Shown here: piece after piece, positions 27,855-37,441 of the stretch
Numbering within the stretch: the stretch's first letter is position 1
Layout: every line of letters begins with the position of its first letter
Assembly: GCA_041392305.1 (NCBI GenBank)
Contig: JAWKMJ010000008.1
Location: forward strand, 74,415 to 138,414
Length of the DNA: 64,000 nucleotides
Direction of reading: 5' to 3'
Source of the DNA: JAGQYP01 sp041392305
GTDB taxonomy: Bacteria > Bacteroidota > Bacteroidia > Flavobacteriales_D > Crocinitomicaceae
The notes under the pieces: model-generated
What the model saw: the letters and a program-made list of their open reading frames with translations, nothing else
What the model was told of the DNA's origin: nothing
The model's database searches: none
Program-made: the position numbers and the translations under genes

Positions 27855-29293
27855 TTCAAAAAACAGCCATATTATTTTTTATTATCTTTTCTGGGTATTC
27901 TTCTTTTACCCAGGAAAGATTTAATACGCATATTCAACTTTCAGGGGCACAGACTTCAAATTTTATTGATTTTAATAGTCAAACCTATACAACTTATATT
28001 GGATCCCATGTTAGTGGAAATAAAAGATTTGTAATAAAATACGACCTTAACGAGTCAGGTAATTTTCTAGATTCAGTTCACCTTCAAATGGATGAACCAA
28101 TGGGGGTTCAAGCAAGACTCCTTCATAATTCAATTTACTTGTTAGGAGTTAGAGATTCCAGTTCTCAAATAACATCTAATGAAAAAGTATACATAGCCAA
28201 ATACAATACAAATTTAGATACAGTATGGACCTTGCTTTTGGATGATTTTCCTGACCAAGCGGTTCCAGCTTCCCTAATATATATAGGCGGAGATTCCTTA
28301 ATTTTAGCTGGGCACTACAAAGAACAGCCTTCCCAAAAATACAAACAATTTTTATCCTTGCTTGACACCAACGGCACTGAAATCTGGAGGCAGCTTTATA
28401 ATATGGGAACCAATGATCAGATCGCTTATAGTGTTGAAACTACTGATGATGGTGGGTATTTGGTTTCTGGAGGCACTAAAAGCTGGGGAAATGGTGGTTT
28501 TGATTGGTATTTGATGAAAGTTGATCCCAATGGAGTTTTCCAATGGCATAAATGGTGGGGATCTCCAACTGGAGAGTCTTGTTTTTGCAAAAGATTAGAA
28601 GATGGTAATTATGTTCTCTTTTCCGGAATAGATAATCAATGGGGTCATTTTAGTTCTTATGCGATGAAAGTCGATCCCAATGGGGATACTATTTGGACTT
28701 CCAATTTGGAGCTTAGAGATTTTGGTTCAGATGGTTTAGCTAACGTAGCTGAATTGGAAAATGGCGATCTATTTTTTGTTGGTTCAGGAGTAGACACCAA
28801 TAATCTTAGAACTCAAGGACAAGCTGTTAAGGTCAATGCTAATGGCGAATTTCAATGGAGAAGGATTTACGAACTTGGACCTCAAAGTAATTACCTCGAA
28901 GGTGTCACAAAAACACCGGATGGAGGATTTGCAATGGTAGGTTACGCCAATCCACCTGTTGGGGATCAAGACGTATGGATCGTTAAAGTAGATTCGATGG
29001 GTTGTGATGTACCACTTTGCTATTTAGGAGAAAGAGAGTTGGGATTGGAACTTCCAATTTTAAAATGTTATCCTAATCCTGCTAGTTCAATTTCAACCAT
29101 TGAACTTCTGGAAAACTCCAGAGAAATTCAACTGTATAATTCAGCTGGGATGCTTCAAAAGAAGTTGGAGATTGAGAATAATGAGAAAGAGTTGAAATTG
29201 GATTTAAGTTTATTTCCGCATGACATTTATATCTTAAGACTTTTGGATAAAAATGGAGTAACTATTGGGCAAGGGAAGGTGGTGAAACGATAA
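27851..29293 (+). CDS. T9SS-secreted beta-propeller-like protein
   Basis: I place the start at the TTG at 27851, overlapping the upstream stop as TTGA; it gives a good signal peptide (ILFFIIFSGYSSFTQ). The 480-residue product contains propeller-type repeats (TDDGGYLVSGG, DWYLMKVDPNG, TPDGGFAMVGY, DVWIVKVDSMG). It ends in a type A sorting domain (CYPNPASSI...). It is coupled to the metzincin gene and likely shares its export route. The ligand or substrate is unknown. Confidence 0.8.
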   Translation: MIQKTAILFFIIFSGYSSFTQERFNTHIQLSGAQTSNFIDFNSQTYTTYIGSHVSGNKRFVIKYDLNESGNFLDSVHLQMDEPMGVQARLLHNSIYLLGVRDSSSQITSNEKVYIAKYNTNLDTVWTLLLDDFPDQAVPASLIYIGGDSLILAGHYKEQPSQKYKQFLSLLDTNGTEIWRQLYNMGTNDQIAYSVETTDDGGYLVSGGTKSWGNGGFDWYLMKVDPNGVFQWHKWWGSPTGESCFCKRLEDGNYVLFSGIDNQWGHFSSYAMKVDPNGDTIWTSNLELRDFGSDGLANVAELENGDLFFVGSGVDTNNLRTQGQAVKVNANGEFQWRRIYELGPQSNYLEGVTKTPDGGFAMVGYANPPVGDQDVWIVKVDSMGCDVPLCYLGERELGLELPILKCYPNPASSISTIELLENSREIQLYNSAGMLQKKLEIENNEKELKLDLSLFPHDIYILRLLDKNGVTIGQGKVVKR

Positions 29294-29317
29294 ATCCATT
29301 AGTGGAAACTTTTAATT

Positions 29318-29420
29318 GGACTTTTGGACTTTTGGACTTTTGGACTTTTGGATAAATGATTCAGTAAAAACCAAAAAAAAGTCTAGACTCCAGAAATCTA
29401 GAAATCTATAAATCTAAACA
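29318..29420. repeat. GGACTTTT array (4 copies) plus TCTAGAAA-like octamers
   Basis: Four exact GGACTTTT units fill 29318-29349. After 32 bases and a 7-base unit, TCCAGAAA, TCTAGAAA, TCTATAAA, TCTAAACA follow at 29389-29420 in exact 8-bp register. The second array abuts the stop of the saccharopine dehydrogenase gene. Confidence 0.85.
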
Positions 29421-29428
29421 ACCAAAAA

Positions 29429-30793
29429 TCAAACGACTCCTTCGTTATACAAAACAGGTTCTTTCAGTTTCTTCTCTGTGAATTTGATCCCATATTCCTC
29501 CAATTCATTTAAAACCGGAGTATAAATAGCTTCTTTTATTGGTCTTTGCACTCCCTTTAAATCAATCACTCCATTCAAGATCATTTTTCCACAAATGGCC
29601 GCTGGGAGTCCAACAGTTCTCGACATAGCCGTATGTGTGTCATCTTCTCCGATAGAAACCATGGTGGAATTGATCTCATGGTATTCGCCATCTAATTTGT
29701 ACACAAATTTATGCCACATCACAATCATGTCTTTATCTCCCGGTTCCATGGCCCATTTATCTTCCAAAATCTTCTGTAAAATCTGAGCAGGTGTTGCATC
29801 TTTCAACCCGACTTTCTTCTCTCGTGAAAAAATGTCCAGCCAAACCAATTTATCCCAAAGAGTATCATCCTGATCAATTTTCAAATAATGTCTAAGTTTC
29901 AATTCAACCGAATCGTTGGGATTATAAGGTAAAAATGAATTAATAAAATCCCGATACGACATATTTTCTGAGCCCTCTAAAATATAAGAATCGTCTGTGG
30001 CGCCTAATTGCACAAAACAATCCCAGGCACGTGAAAATCCTTTTCTTCGGAAAGTACCTCTGTAAATTGTTGGAATTCCTTGCAATCCATAAACATCTCT
30101 GTAGGAAAGTGAATCTCTATTGGCATAACCTTCAAACTGACCATATCCTTCAATTTTGATCAGTTCGGTTCTTCTAAATAGCTTGTTATAGGGAATGTAT
30201 TTGTACTGTCCTTCTTGGATGAATTTTGCAGTTCCACCCTGGCCTGCCAAAACAACATTTCTGGGATTCCAAGTGAATTTATAATTCCAAGGGTTGTTGT
30301 CCGATTCCGGAGCTACGAGTCCGCCCGTAAACGACTCAAAAATATACATCTCCCCTCCTTCTTTTCGAATTTCATCGATCACTTTCATGGCCGACATGTG
30401 ATCAATTCCCGGATCTACTCCCACTTCGTTCAAAATGATGATTCCTGCATTTTTTGCTTCTTCATGCAAATCCTGCATTTCTTTAGAAACGTAGGAAGGA
30501 GTAATCAAATTGGTCTTTAATTCTATACAATCTTTGGCAACATCAATATGAAATCGGGCGGGCAGCATGGAAATCACTAAGTCGGCCCATTCAATCTGGG
30601 GTCTTCTCTCTGCCGGATCCAAAGCATTAAATGCCAGAGCTTCTGCACGGGAACCACTAATTTTTGAGCGGACAAAATTCAGATCCCGATCAACAACCCG
30701 AACAAACCAATCCTCTGATTCTGAGTTATCACAAAAGTATTTGATCAAAGAAGAAGAGGACAACCCAGCCCCCAATACCAGTATATTTTTCAT
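29429..30793 (-). CDS. Saccharopine dehydrogenase-family protein
   Basis: The 454-residue cytosolic protein has an N-terminal Rossmann fold (ILVLGAGLSSSSLIKYF) and the C-terminal saccharopine-dehydrogenase segment (NEVGVDPGIDHMSAMKVID, ESFTGGLVAPES). It resembles the glutamate-forming enzyme of the alpha-aminoadipate or lysine-degradation route. Related Bacteroidota proteins are annotated as saccharopine dehydrogenase, but the exact reaction is not settled by the sequence. No other lysine-pathway gene is nearby. Confidence 0.85.
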   Translation of the reverse strand: MKNILVLGAGLSSSSLIKYFCDNSESEDWFVRVVDRDLNFVRSKISGSRAEALAFNALDPAERRPQIEWADLVISMLPARFHIDVAKDCIELKTNLITPSYVSKEMQDLHEEAKNAGIIILNEVGVDPGIDHMSAMKVIDEIRKEGGEMYIFESFTGGLVAPESDNNPWNYKFTWNPRNVVLAGQGGTAKFIQEGQYKYIPYNKLFRRTELIKIEGYGQFEGYANRDSLSYRDVYGLQGIPTIYRGTFRRKGFSRAWDCFVQLGATDDSYILEGSENMSYRDFINSFLPYNPNDSVELKLRHYLKIDQDDTLWDKLVWLDIFSREKKVGLKDATPAQILQKILEDKWAMEPGDKDMIVMWHKFVYKLDGEYHEINSTMVSIGEDDTHTAMSRTVGLPAAICGKMILNGVIDLKGVQRPIKEAIYTPVLNELEEYGIKFTEKKLKEPVLYNEGVV

Positions 30794-30910
30794 ATTGTTA
30801 ACACGTAATTGAATCGTTAAAATTAATAAGATTTCAGACTTATTTTGTTTTATTTTTAATGAATATTTCAGCTAAATTTAACCTTGAGTCTAATTTGGTT
30901 CCATAATTAG

Positions 30911-30941
30911 TTGTGTAAACCATTTCAATGCCCTAAATTTG
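30911..30941 (+). promoter_or_regulatory. Bacteroidota-type promoter of prs
   Basis: TTG at 30911-30913, a 20-base spacer and TAAATTTG at 30934-30941 match the TTG / TAnnTTTG consensus exactly. The prs ATG is 20 bases downstream. Confidence 0.75.
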
Positions 30942-30961
30942 CGCCTTCAAATTAGTTTGAG

Positions 30962-31888
30962 ATGGGACACAAAATTGTAGCCTGTAGGGCATCCAAAGAA
31001 ATCGGAGAACGCATCGCAGCAAGACAAGGCAGGGAGTTGAGCAAGACTTCTGTGGTTGTTTTTAGTGATGGGGAATTCGAGCCTTCCTTTGACGAAACCG
31101 TGAGAGGTCAGGATGTCTTCATTATCCAGTCTACAATGCCACCAGCCGAAAATTTATTGGAATTATTGATGATGATCGATGCTGCAAAAAGAGCATCAGC
31201 TAGAAAAATCATCGCAGTACTGCCTTATTTCGGATTTGCCAGACAAGACAGAAAAGACAAACCAAGAGTAGCGATTGGCGCAAAATTGGTTGCTAAGATG
31301 TTGGAGTCGGCCGGTGTGGATAGAATCATGACCATGGATTTGCATGCAGATCAGATTCAAGGATTTTTTGAAGTTCCAGTGGACCATTTGTATGGTTCAA
31401 CTTTGTTCCAGCCCATCATGGATTCTTTGAACAATGGAAACGCAATCGTAGCTGCACCAGATGCCGGAGGAGCCAAAAGAGCGAATTCGTATGCCAAAAG
31501 AATGAACGTTGGATTAGCCATTTGTCACAAACAAAGAAAAGTGGCCAATGAAGTAGCTGAAATGACGGTAATCGGTGATGTAAAAGGAAAGGATGTTTTA
31601 TTGGTTGATGATATGTGCGACACCGCAGGAACATTGACAAAAGCAGCCGATCTTTTCATGGAATACGGAGCCAATTCAGTTCGTGCATTTTGTACGCATG
31701 CAGTGTTGTCTGGACCTGCGTATGAAAGAATCGAGAAATCCGCTTTAAAAGAATTGTATGTGACCAATACCATTCCTTTGAAACAAGAATCTTCCAAGAT
31801 CAAGGTAATCGAAATCGAACCTTTGTTCTCGGATGTAATTTTGAGACTTATGGAGAATAAGTCGATTAGTAAGCATTTTATTTATTAA
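30962..31888 (+). CDS. prs: Ribose-phosphate pyrophosphokinase
   Basis: Prs makes PRPP from ribose-5-phosphate and ATP for nucleotide, His, Trp and NAD synthesis. The 308-residue protein has the catalytic flexible loop area (YFGFARQDRKDKP), the DGE segment (SDGEFEP) and the PRPP-binding loop VDDMCDTAGT. Length is normal for class I enzymes. It has a clean promoter and is followed by rplY after 14 bases, a pairing common in bacteria. Confidence 0.96.
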   Translation: MGHKIVACRASKEIGERIAARQGRELSKTSVVVFSDGEFEPSFDETVRGQDVFIIQSTMPPAENLLELLMMIDAAKRASARKIIAVLPYFGFARQDRKDKPRVAIGAKLVAKMLESAGVDRIMTMDLHADQIQGFFEVPVDHLYGSTLFQPIMDSLNNGNAIVAAPDAGGAKRANSYAKRMNVGLAICHKQRKVANEVAEMTVIGDVKGKDVLLVDDMCDTAGTLTKAADLFMEYGANSVRAFCTHAVLSGPAYERIEKSALKELYVTNTIPLKQESSKIKVIEIEPLFSDVILRLMENKSISKHFIY

Positions 31889-31902
31889 TTAATATATCAC
31901 AA

Positions 31903-32538
31903 ATGAAACAAGTATCATTGAGCGGTTCTGCAAGACAGGGCGTAGGGAAGAAGGATGCTAAGGCAGTAAGAAACGAAAAGTTGGTTCCTGCAGTAGTTTA
32001 CGGTGGAAAAGACCAATTACACTTTAAAGTTAAGCATACTGCAATGGAAAAATTGATCTATACAGCAGACGTGTATAAGATTGAATTGGATATCGATGGT
32101 GATAAAAGAACAGCCATCATTCAAGACATCCAAAAGCATCCGGTAACAGACAGAATCATGCACGTTGACTTCTTAGAGTTATTCGACGACAAAGAAGTAA
32201 AAATGAATATTCCTGTAAGAACAAAAGGTAGAGCTATCGGGGTAATGAACGGTGGTAAACTACAACAAGTTTTCAGAAGATTGAAAGTTATGGGATTGCC
32301 ATCAGCGATTCCTGGAGAAATTGAGGCTGATATCTCTAAATTGAGAATTGGACAATCTATCCGAGTTAAAGATCTTCAAATGGAAGGGGTAAAACTTCTT
32401 GACCCACATAATGCGGTTGTAGTATCCGTTAAAATGGCAAGAGGAGCTTCTACTGCAAGCCAAGATGATGAAGAAGAAGAAACTGCTGAAGCTGCTGCTG
32501 AAGGTGGAGACGCACCAGCAGAAGGTGGAGAAGAATAA
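31903..32538 (+). CDS. rplY: 50S ribosomal protein L25/Ctc
   Basis: The long form of L25 binds 5S rRNA. Residues 1-90 form the L25 domain (RQGVGKKDAKAVR, VPAVVYGGKD, MHVDFLELF). Residues about 95-180 form the Ctc-type C-terminal beta domain. A low-complexity acidic tail rich in Glu and Ala ends the 211-residue protein, as in many Bacteroidota. It is downstream of prs and has a strong terminator behind it. Confidence 0.96.
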   Translation: MKQVSLSGSARQGVGKKDAKAVRNEKLVPAVVYGGKDQLHFKVKHTAMEKLIYTADVYKIELDIDGDKRTAIIQDIQKHPVTDRIMHVDFLELFDDKEVKMNIPVRTKGRAIGVMNGGKLQQVFRRLKVMGLPSAIPGEIEADISKLRIGQSIRVKDLQMEGVKLLDPHNAVVVSVKMARGASTASQDDEEEETAEAAAEGGDAPAEGGEE

Positions 32539-32556
32539 AATTATTTTATTTGAACA

Positions 32557-32592
32557 TAAAAAAAGGGTGATCAATCGATCACCCTTTTTGTT
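32557..32592. terminator. Bidirectional terminator between rplY and the opposing gene
   Basis: GGGTGATC - AATC - GATCACCC is a perfect 8-bp stem at 32565-32584, flanked by an A-run on the left and T-run on the right, so it can end transcripts from both sides. Confidence 0.92.
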
Positions 32593-32604
32593 TATCTATA
32601 ATTT

Positions 32605-33057
32605 TTAGTTTCCTCTGTACTCCTCATAGAAAGATATTTCAGGATTCTGATCTCCTAAATCTACAATCACAGCTAATGTTGTCCATAATCCGTAAATATA
32701 ATCGGGACGCTCAGAAGTCATGTATTTAAAAGCATAAGTGGTTCCTTTCTTCTTTTCAGAAATCGAATATACTTCTGCCCAAGCATCAATTCCGTTCTGA
32801 ACTTTTTGAGAGCAAATCAAAATAACTTCAGTTCCTTGTAATCCAGGGAAGGAAAAGGTATCTCCTGTCATCATCATTAAAGTATCAAACTCAGCCTGTG
32901 TTCGAATAATCATCCCATTGTAAGTGGCCTTCCCCAAACTATCAGATGCCGTTGACATGTCCAGACTTACCACATTTTGTACACGGGTAATTTCGGTTTT
33001 ATTACAGGAGGTTAGAAACAAACCCGATACTATCATCAATCCTAAAAAATACTTCAT
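32605..33057 (-). CDS. Hypothetical lipoprotein
   Basis: The 150-residue product has a lipoprotein signal (LFLTSC, Cys18). The rest is a compact beta-rich domain with no motif I know. It ends next to a bidirectional terminator shared with rplY. Upstream lies a long repeat-filled gap. Confidence 0.65.
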   Translation of the reverse strand: MKYFLGLMIVSGLFLTSCNKTEITRVQNVVSLDMSTASDSLGKATYNGMIIRTQAEFDTLMMMTGDTFSFPGLQGTEVILICSQKVQNGIDAWAEVYSISEKKKGTTYAFKYMTSERPDYIYGLWTTLAVIVDLGDQNPEISFYEEYRGN

Positions 33058-33091
33058 AGCTTCATGTTTAGTTCCAACAAAATACTATTTT

Positions 33092-33126
33092 AATTAAGAA
33101 TTAATAATTAAAAATGAAAAATTATG
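33092..33126. repeat. AATTAAG-type heptamer array
   Basis: AATTAAG, AATTAAT, AATTAAA, AATGAAA, AATTATG follow in exact 7-bp register upstream of the hypothetical lipoprotein gene. Confidence 0.7.
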
Positions 33127-33211
33127 CTGAGTATAAGATGATAAGCTAGTCATTAACCAAAGCCTCATTTTGCACCCTTAGGCAAGGCTCAGGGCAGGCT
33201 CTGCATTTTGC

Positions 33212-33318
33212 ATTTTGCACTTTGAATTCTTCCTTTCTCCACCCCGGACTGAAGTCGCAGGGTTACGAATTGATATTTGGACTTCTGGATGTCTAGATTT
33301 CTGGATATCTGGACACTT
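33212..33318. repeat. Heptamer array, palindrome and octamer array
   Basis: TGCATTT, TGCATTT, TGCACTT, TGAATTC run at 33212-33239. An imperfect palindrome (ACCCCGGACT / AGTCGCAGGGTT) covers 33241-33264. GGACTTCT, GGATGTCT, AGATTTCT, GGATATCT, GGACACTT then run at 33279-33318 in exact 8-bp register. Confidence 0.75.
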
Positions 33319-33388
33319 GCTTTTCATCTAAATCACTAAGACTAGGTTTCAGCCGTCTCGGAATCTAGAAGTCCAATCAATTGCGTTT

Positions 33389-33459
33389 GAGGATTGAAAT
33401 CCTCCTCGCGTTTATCTAATTGTTCATTTTTAATTTTTAATTTTTCATTTTTAATTATG
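33389..33459. repeat. Small hairpin and CATTTTT/AATTTTT heptamer array
   Basis: GAGGATT-GA-AATCCTC is a perfect 7-bp stem at 33389-33404. CATTTTT, AATTTTT, AATTTTT, CATTTTT, AATTATG follow at 33425-33459 in exact 7-bp register and run into the stop codon of the PqiA-like gene. The hairpin may serve as a terminator for that gene, although it lacks a T-run next to it. Confidence 0.65.
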
Positions 33460-34465
33460 AAATAGTAAGTTCCTCCACTTTTTCCATCTCTTTGACAGCT
33501 GCATCTACAAAATAACTTGCAATCATGGAGACGATCACGTAGGAGAAAAAGAAATAGAGACCGATTAAAGTAGTCGCATCTGTTTCCACTCCCGGATTCA
33601 TGTTTTTGATGGAGAGATAAGACAAGAAAACGGCAACTACAAAAACGTCTGCCATAGACCATTTCCCAATAGCTTTAACCAGTTTTCTGGTGAACTTCCA
33701 GGCCGACCAATTTCTAAAAAGAAGTACAAGTATACTCAGAGTCATTTTCAGAATAGGGATACCAATTGAGAATAGTAAAATGGCATAGGCGACCAGATAA
33801 TTTTTTGCCTCAAAAAGAATGGTGATTAGATCGACCACACTTTTGTTATTGTAGAAATAGAACATTTTTCCGTGAAACTCTTTGGAGATGTCTATTTTTT
33901 GCTCCGCGATTACCCCTTTAATTTTTCTCCAGAGCTGATCCACGAAGGGAATAGCATCTAAGTGCACTTCATCTTCAGCATATTGAACCACCTCAGCACC
34001 TTCAATATAAAGAGGAATTTCAAGATCCTCGCTGTACACCTGAATATCCATCATGGGGGTATAGATTCCGATACCTAAAAAGGAAAAACTGATAATTAAC
34101 AAACCATATCCAATTGCCCATTTGATAGAATACTTGAAATAGAGCAACAAGCATAGTAGGACAAAGCCAATAGCAAAATAAACCAAAAGAAAGGCTTCAC
34201 TAAAAATCGTGTCATAATGTGATTTAGCTTTTTCCAAATGAATCAATGAAGCTTTCTCTTTTTTACTCCACTCCCAATCTTGAACGATCCATTCTTTTGC
34301 ATTCAGCAAGCGATCTTTGAAACTGAGAACGGCCACATATTCTTTCATCTCATGCACAAAAGCTTCTTTTTCTTTGATTACACTTTGCGTTTTCTGATAC
34401 GCAATAATCAAAAAGACAGCAGTAAGTCCGAAAATGAGACTCAGTAATATTTGTTTTGGCTTCAT
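33455..34465 (-). CDS. Paraquat-inducible protein A-family membrane protein
   Basis: The 336-residue protein has an N-terminal signal-anchor, a coiled segment, then several transmembrane helices. The last part (GIPILKMTLSILVLL, WSMADVFVVAVFLSYLS) matches the PqiA domain, where WSM(A/L)DVF is a hallmark. PqiA works with MCE proteins (PqiB) in lipid handling between membranes in proteobacteria; no MCE gene is near. The long N-terminal extension with a coiled segment is unusual compared with E. coli PqiA. The upstream gene encodes a lipoprotein and may be its partner. Confidence 0.8.
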   Translation of the reverse strand: MKPKQILLSLIFGLTAVFLIIAYQKTQSVIKEKEAFVHEMKEYVAVLSFKDRLLNAKEWIVQDWEWSKKEKASLIHLEKAKSHYDTIFSEAFLLVYFAIGFVLLCLLLYFKYSIKWAIGYGLLIISFSFLGIGIYTPMMDIQVYSEDLEIPLYIEGAEVVQYAEDEVHLDAIPFVDQLWRKIKGVIAEQKIDISKEFHGKMFYFYNNKSVVDLITILFEAKNYLVAYAILLFSIGIPILKMTLSILVLLFRNWSAWKFTRKLVKAIGKWSMADVFVVAVFLSYLSIKNMNPGVETDATTLIGLYFFFSYVIVSMIASYFVDAAVKEMEKVEELTIS

Positions 34466-34488
34466 AAGTTCGATTAGAATTTGCTGAT

Positions 34489-35019
34489 TTACTCCCCAAC
34501 CGGATCGATTTTCACCCGGTGCTTCTCGGTAAATTTGATCTGTGCGGCTAATATTTCCTGCGACCTTTCCTGGTACCCTTTGATCCAGTCAAAATACATT
34601 TGATCTGCCAATTCCTTTTTACCCGATTTTGAAATGGAAATCATTTTTGGTATTTCATTCTTCAGTCCGTTTTCAATATAGTCTAGTTGTTGCAAAACAG
34701 CCTGTTTAAACTCTTCTGCATATTCTAGACCTGATTCAATTTCATCTACTCGATGATGCACTGCTACGATCTCCAATTGCACTTCGGAAATAAATGAAGC
34801 CATCGAATCCAGATCCCCAATTCGCAATAGTGAGTCTGTCAAAACAAAGGCATGTGCCTGAGCTAAACTCAACTGATCATTCACAAATACTGCTTGTTCT
34901 CTCTCTTCCAAAGCTGGCTCTTCAGCCTTTTGAGGCTCATTCTTTTCTTTCTCTTTCGGAGCTTCCGTACAAGCTGTAAATCCATACAGCGCAATCGCAA
35001 ATGCAAAATATTTCATCAT
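34489..35019 (-). CDS. Hypothetical helical lipoprotein
   Basis: The 176-residue product has a lipoprotein signal (YGFTAC) followed by a charged Lys/Glu linker and long amphipathic helices (residues about 50-165). I do not recognise the family. It lies between the T9SS cargo gene (ATGA overlap upstream) and the PqiA-like gene, on the same strand, and is likely in the same operon. Confidence 0.6.
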   Translation of the reverse strand: MMKYFAFAIALYGFTACTEAPKEKEKNEPQKAEEPALEEREQAVFVNDQLSLAQAHAFVLTDSLLRIGDLDSMASFISEVQLEIVAVHHRVDEIESGLEYAEEFKQAVLQQLDYIENGLKNEIPKMISISKSGKKELADQMYFDWIKGYQERSQEILAAQIKFTEKHRVKIDPVGE

Positions 35020-37361
35020 AGTTTCACCAATTTCCCTGTATAAACCAAAGTACCCATTTTATTCATGAGGTTCAATACATACAAGCCTTCTTCCAAATCA
35101 CCAATATTTACTTGTTGATTGGATGGGCTAAGCTGCTTGTATTTGACCAACTTACCTGACATATCAAAAATAGAGAGAATGAAGTGTCCTTCTTCCAAAT
35201 TCTGGAATTGAATGACATCTGTTCCCGGATTTGGATAAAAATTGACCTTATTATTCACTTCTAATTCATTGAAACCGAGATAGAAATCGGTTACTGAAAA
35301 ATTATCAAAACCCGCTTCAGTATAGTTTTCGAATAATCCCGTATCTCTTGTTTCTACTATCAATTGCATAGTGGCAGTTGGATTCACAAAATCTTTGACC
35401 CTAACTGAACTTTGCTCCCAAAACCCACTATTGAATTCATCTGTATTAAAATCTATCAAATGCAGTGTTGCCCCATCACTTAAATAAATCCATAGCGTAT
35501 CGTCAGGAGCATTTGGCCCCCACGCATTAAAAAACCAGGTGTAAAAATTGATATGTGGATCGGTATAGGTACTTAAATTCATGACCGGAGAAACTAAAAC
35601 CACATTCCCTCCTTTCACATCTTGAAACTGCAAACCATTATCTGTTGTGAAGCAATAATTGTTGCATCCGTCCGGAGCACCGTGATCAGGAAAGTAAATC
35701 AATACGCTATCCTCTGTCATTAAATTTGGTATGGCGCGCTCCCATAATCCCCTTTCGGCATTCCCATAACTGGACCACCCCAAATCAAAGCTGAAATCAT
35801 CTTCATACCCAGGAAGTAAATCAATGTAAAAAGTATCATTGAGGGTGTCGAGATTTACAGTGGCACAATACATTTCATAGCCCCATTTGCCAACTTCCAG
35901 CGTATAGGATCCTGGATAAATCATATTGGTGACCGATTCTCCCAAACCGTCGGTAGCCGTTCTTTCCTCTAATATTTCGAAATCGAAAAGAATTTTTGCA
36001 TCATAAATAGCATTCCCGTTTGACTGATCCGATACTTTCACATATACTGGAAACCTAGGGATTTCAGTAAGCTGAACATCTTGAATCGTGGTAACACCTG
36101 AAATCAAATTTACCTGCAGGGTTTCAGGATACCACCCAATTTTGGAGTAAATCACATCATACATTCCATCTATTGCCACACCGGAAGAATAATCTCCTGT
36201 GATGTTTGTTAAATCTATCTGCGTAACACCAACAATATCAACATGAACATTTGGAATGGGCTGTGTGCTGGCTTGGTTGGTTACTTTACCTTCTAGAAAA
36301 GAGGCATGCACGTATGTAGGAGCTAAAACAAACAAGCCTTCTTCAATATCCGTAGCTAGGATATTTCCTGAAGGAAGATAAGGATACACGCCCCAACAAC
36401 CATCAGTTGAAATACCGTTAAGGGGATTGGTATCAAAATGTCCTACCTCCACTAAATTATTTGGTTTTGACTTATCATGAATAGCCACTCCATAAGAATA
36501 GTAAGAGGAAACAATAAAATCTCCTATGGTATAGCCATTATGAGGTGTAATCAGATTTCCCGGAGCGCACTGAATCTTATCCAATAATTGAATATTATTG
36601 ATGTTGGATATATCATAAGAAGCAATATATCCACCCGGAATTTCATCCAAAACAAACACAATTCCAGCCGAGTCGACCCAAATTTGATGGGCAAATTGTG
36701 TAGGCGTTGTTTGTGAACCCAATTCTAAAGGATTTGCCTTATCTGAAACATCTACAATAGTGAAAAATCCATCATAAATATGAGCAAAATAGGCCGTATC
36801 ATTTCTAACGTACCCATCATGACAATAATAATCATCAAAAACACCAACCTCTACCGGAGCAATTGGATTGGGATTGAGATCCAGAAGGATTACCCCACCT
36901 TCTCCCCTATCAGAACCAAATATATAGGCATAGCCATTTTCATCTATAAATAAATTGTGAGCGGAAGACCATTCATTTCCGATAGGACCGTGGTAATAAT
37001 AAGTAGGCAAAATTGAACTTCCCGGCAAGGGACTTAAATCAATAATGAGCAAGCCATCTTCAGCTTCGGTAGTCACATAGGCATAATCATTATAAACTTT
37101 GATATCCCTCCATACCGAGCTGGTTCCCGCTTCCCAAAACACTTCAATCGGATTCGCAGGATCTGTGACATTCACAATAGAAGTCCCATCTACACAGCCT
37201 ACAAGTGCATATTCGTTATTATTTTCATCAACATACCCCCATACATCGCTCACAAAGGTTCCCCTTTCCGCTTCAAAATCCAGGCGCCCTAACTCAACCA
37301 GGTTTTGACCATGTAGACCTAAACCTGAAAGAATGGTGAGATATAAAAAGAGTTGTTTCAT
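35016..37361 (-). CDS. T9SS-secreted choice-of-anchor B protein
   Basis: The 781-residue product has a signal peptide (LGLHGQ). It opens with LVIVD-type propeller repeats (SDVWGYVDENNNEYALVG, SIVNVTDPANPIEVF, FTIVDVSDKANPLELG), the pattern called choice-of-anchor B. A carboxypeptidase-regulatory-like Ig fold (about 355-420), a further beta domain with a concanavalin-like segment and a C-terminal type A sorting domain (FYPNPGTDVIQF) follow. It is exported by the type IX system. Its start lies near the divergent ABC permease gene. Confidence 0.85.
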   Translation of the reverse strand: MKQLFLYLTILSGLGLHGQNLVELGRLDFEAERGTFVSDVWGYVDENNNEYALVGCVDGTSIVNVTDPANPIEVFWEAGTSSVWRDIKVYNDYAYVTTEAEDGLLIIDLSPLPGSSILPTYYYHGPIGNEWSSAHNLFIDENGYAYIFGSDRGEGGVILLDLNPNPIAPVEVGVFDDYYCHDGYVRNDTAYFAHIYDGFFTIVDVSDKANPLELGSQTTPTQFAHQIWVDSAGIVFVLDEIPGGYIASYDISNINNIQLLDKIQCAPGNLITPHNGYTIGDFIVSSYYSYGVAIHDKSKPNNLVEVGHFDTNPLNGISTDGCWGVYPYLPSGNILATDIEEGLFVLAPTYVHASFLEGKVTNQASTQPIPNVHVDIVGVTQIDLTNITGDYSSGVAIDGMYDVIYSKIGWYPETLQVNLISGVTTIQDVQLTEIPRFPVYVKVSDQSNGNAIYDAKILFDFEILEERTATDGLGESVTNMIYPGSYTLEVGKWGYEMYCATVNLDTLNDTFYIDLLPGYEDDFSFDLGWSSYGNAERGLWERAIPNLMTEDSVLIYFPDHGAPDGCNNYCFTTDNGLQFQDVKGGNVVLVSPVMNLSTYTDPHINFYTWFFNAWGPNAPDDTLWIYLSDGATLHLIDFNTDEFNSGFWEQSSVRVKDFVNPTATMQLIVETRDTGLFENYTEAGFDNFSVTDFYLGFNELEVNNKVNFYPNPGTDVIQFQNLEEGHFILSIFDMSGKLVKYKQLSPSNQQVNIGDLEEGLYVLNLMNKMGTLVYTGKLVKL

Positions 37362-37441
37362 TCTACTAAAATGACGAAAAGATTTGATAATAATTGTCTG
37401 ATTCGGTAAATAATTCTAACTGTACTATCTTAGCGCCTTAC

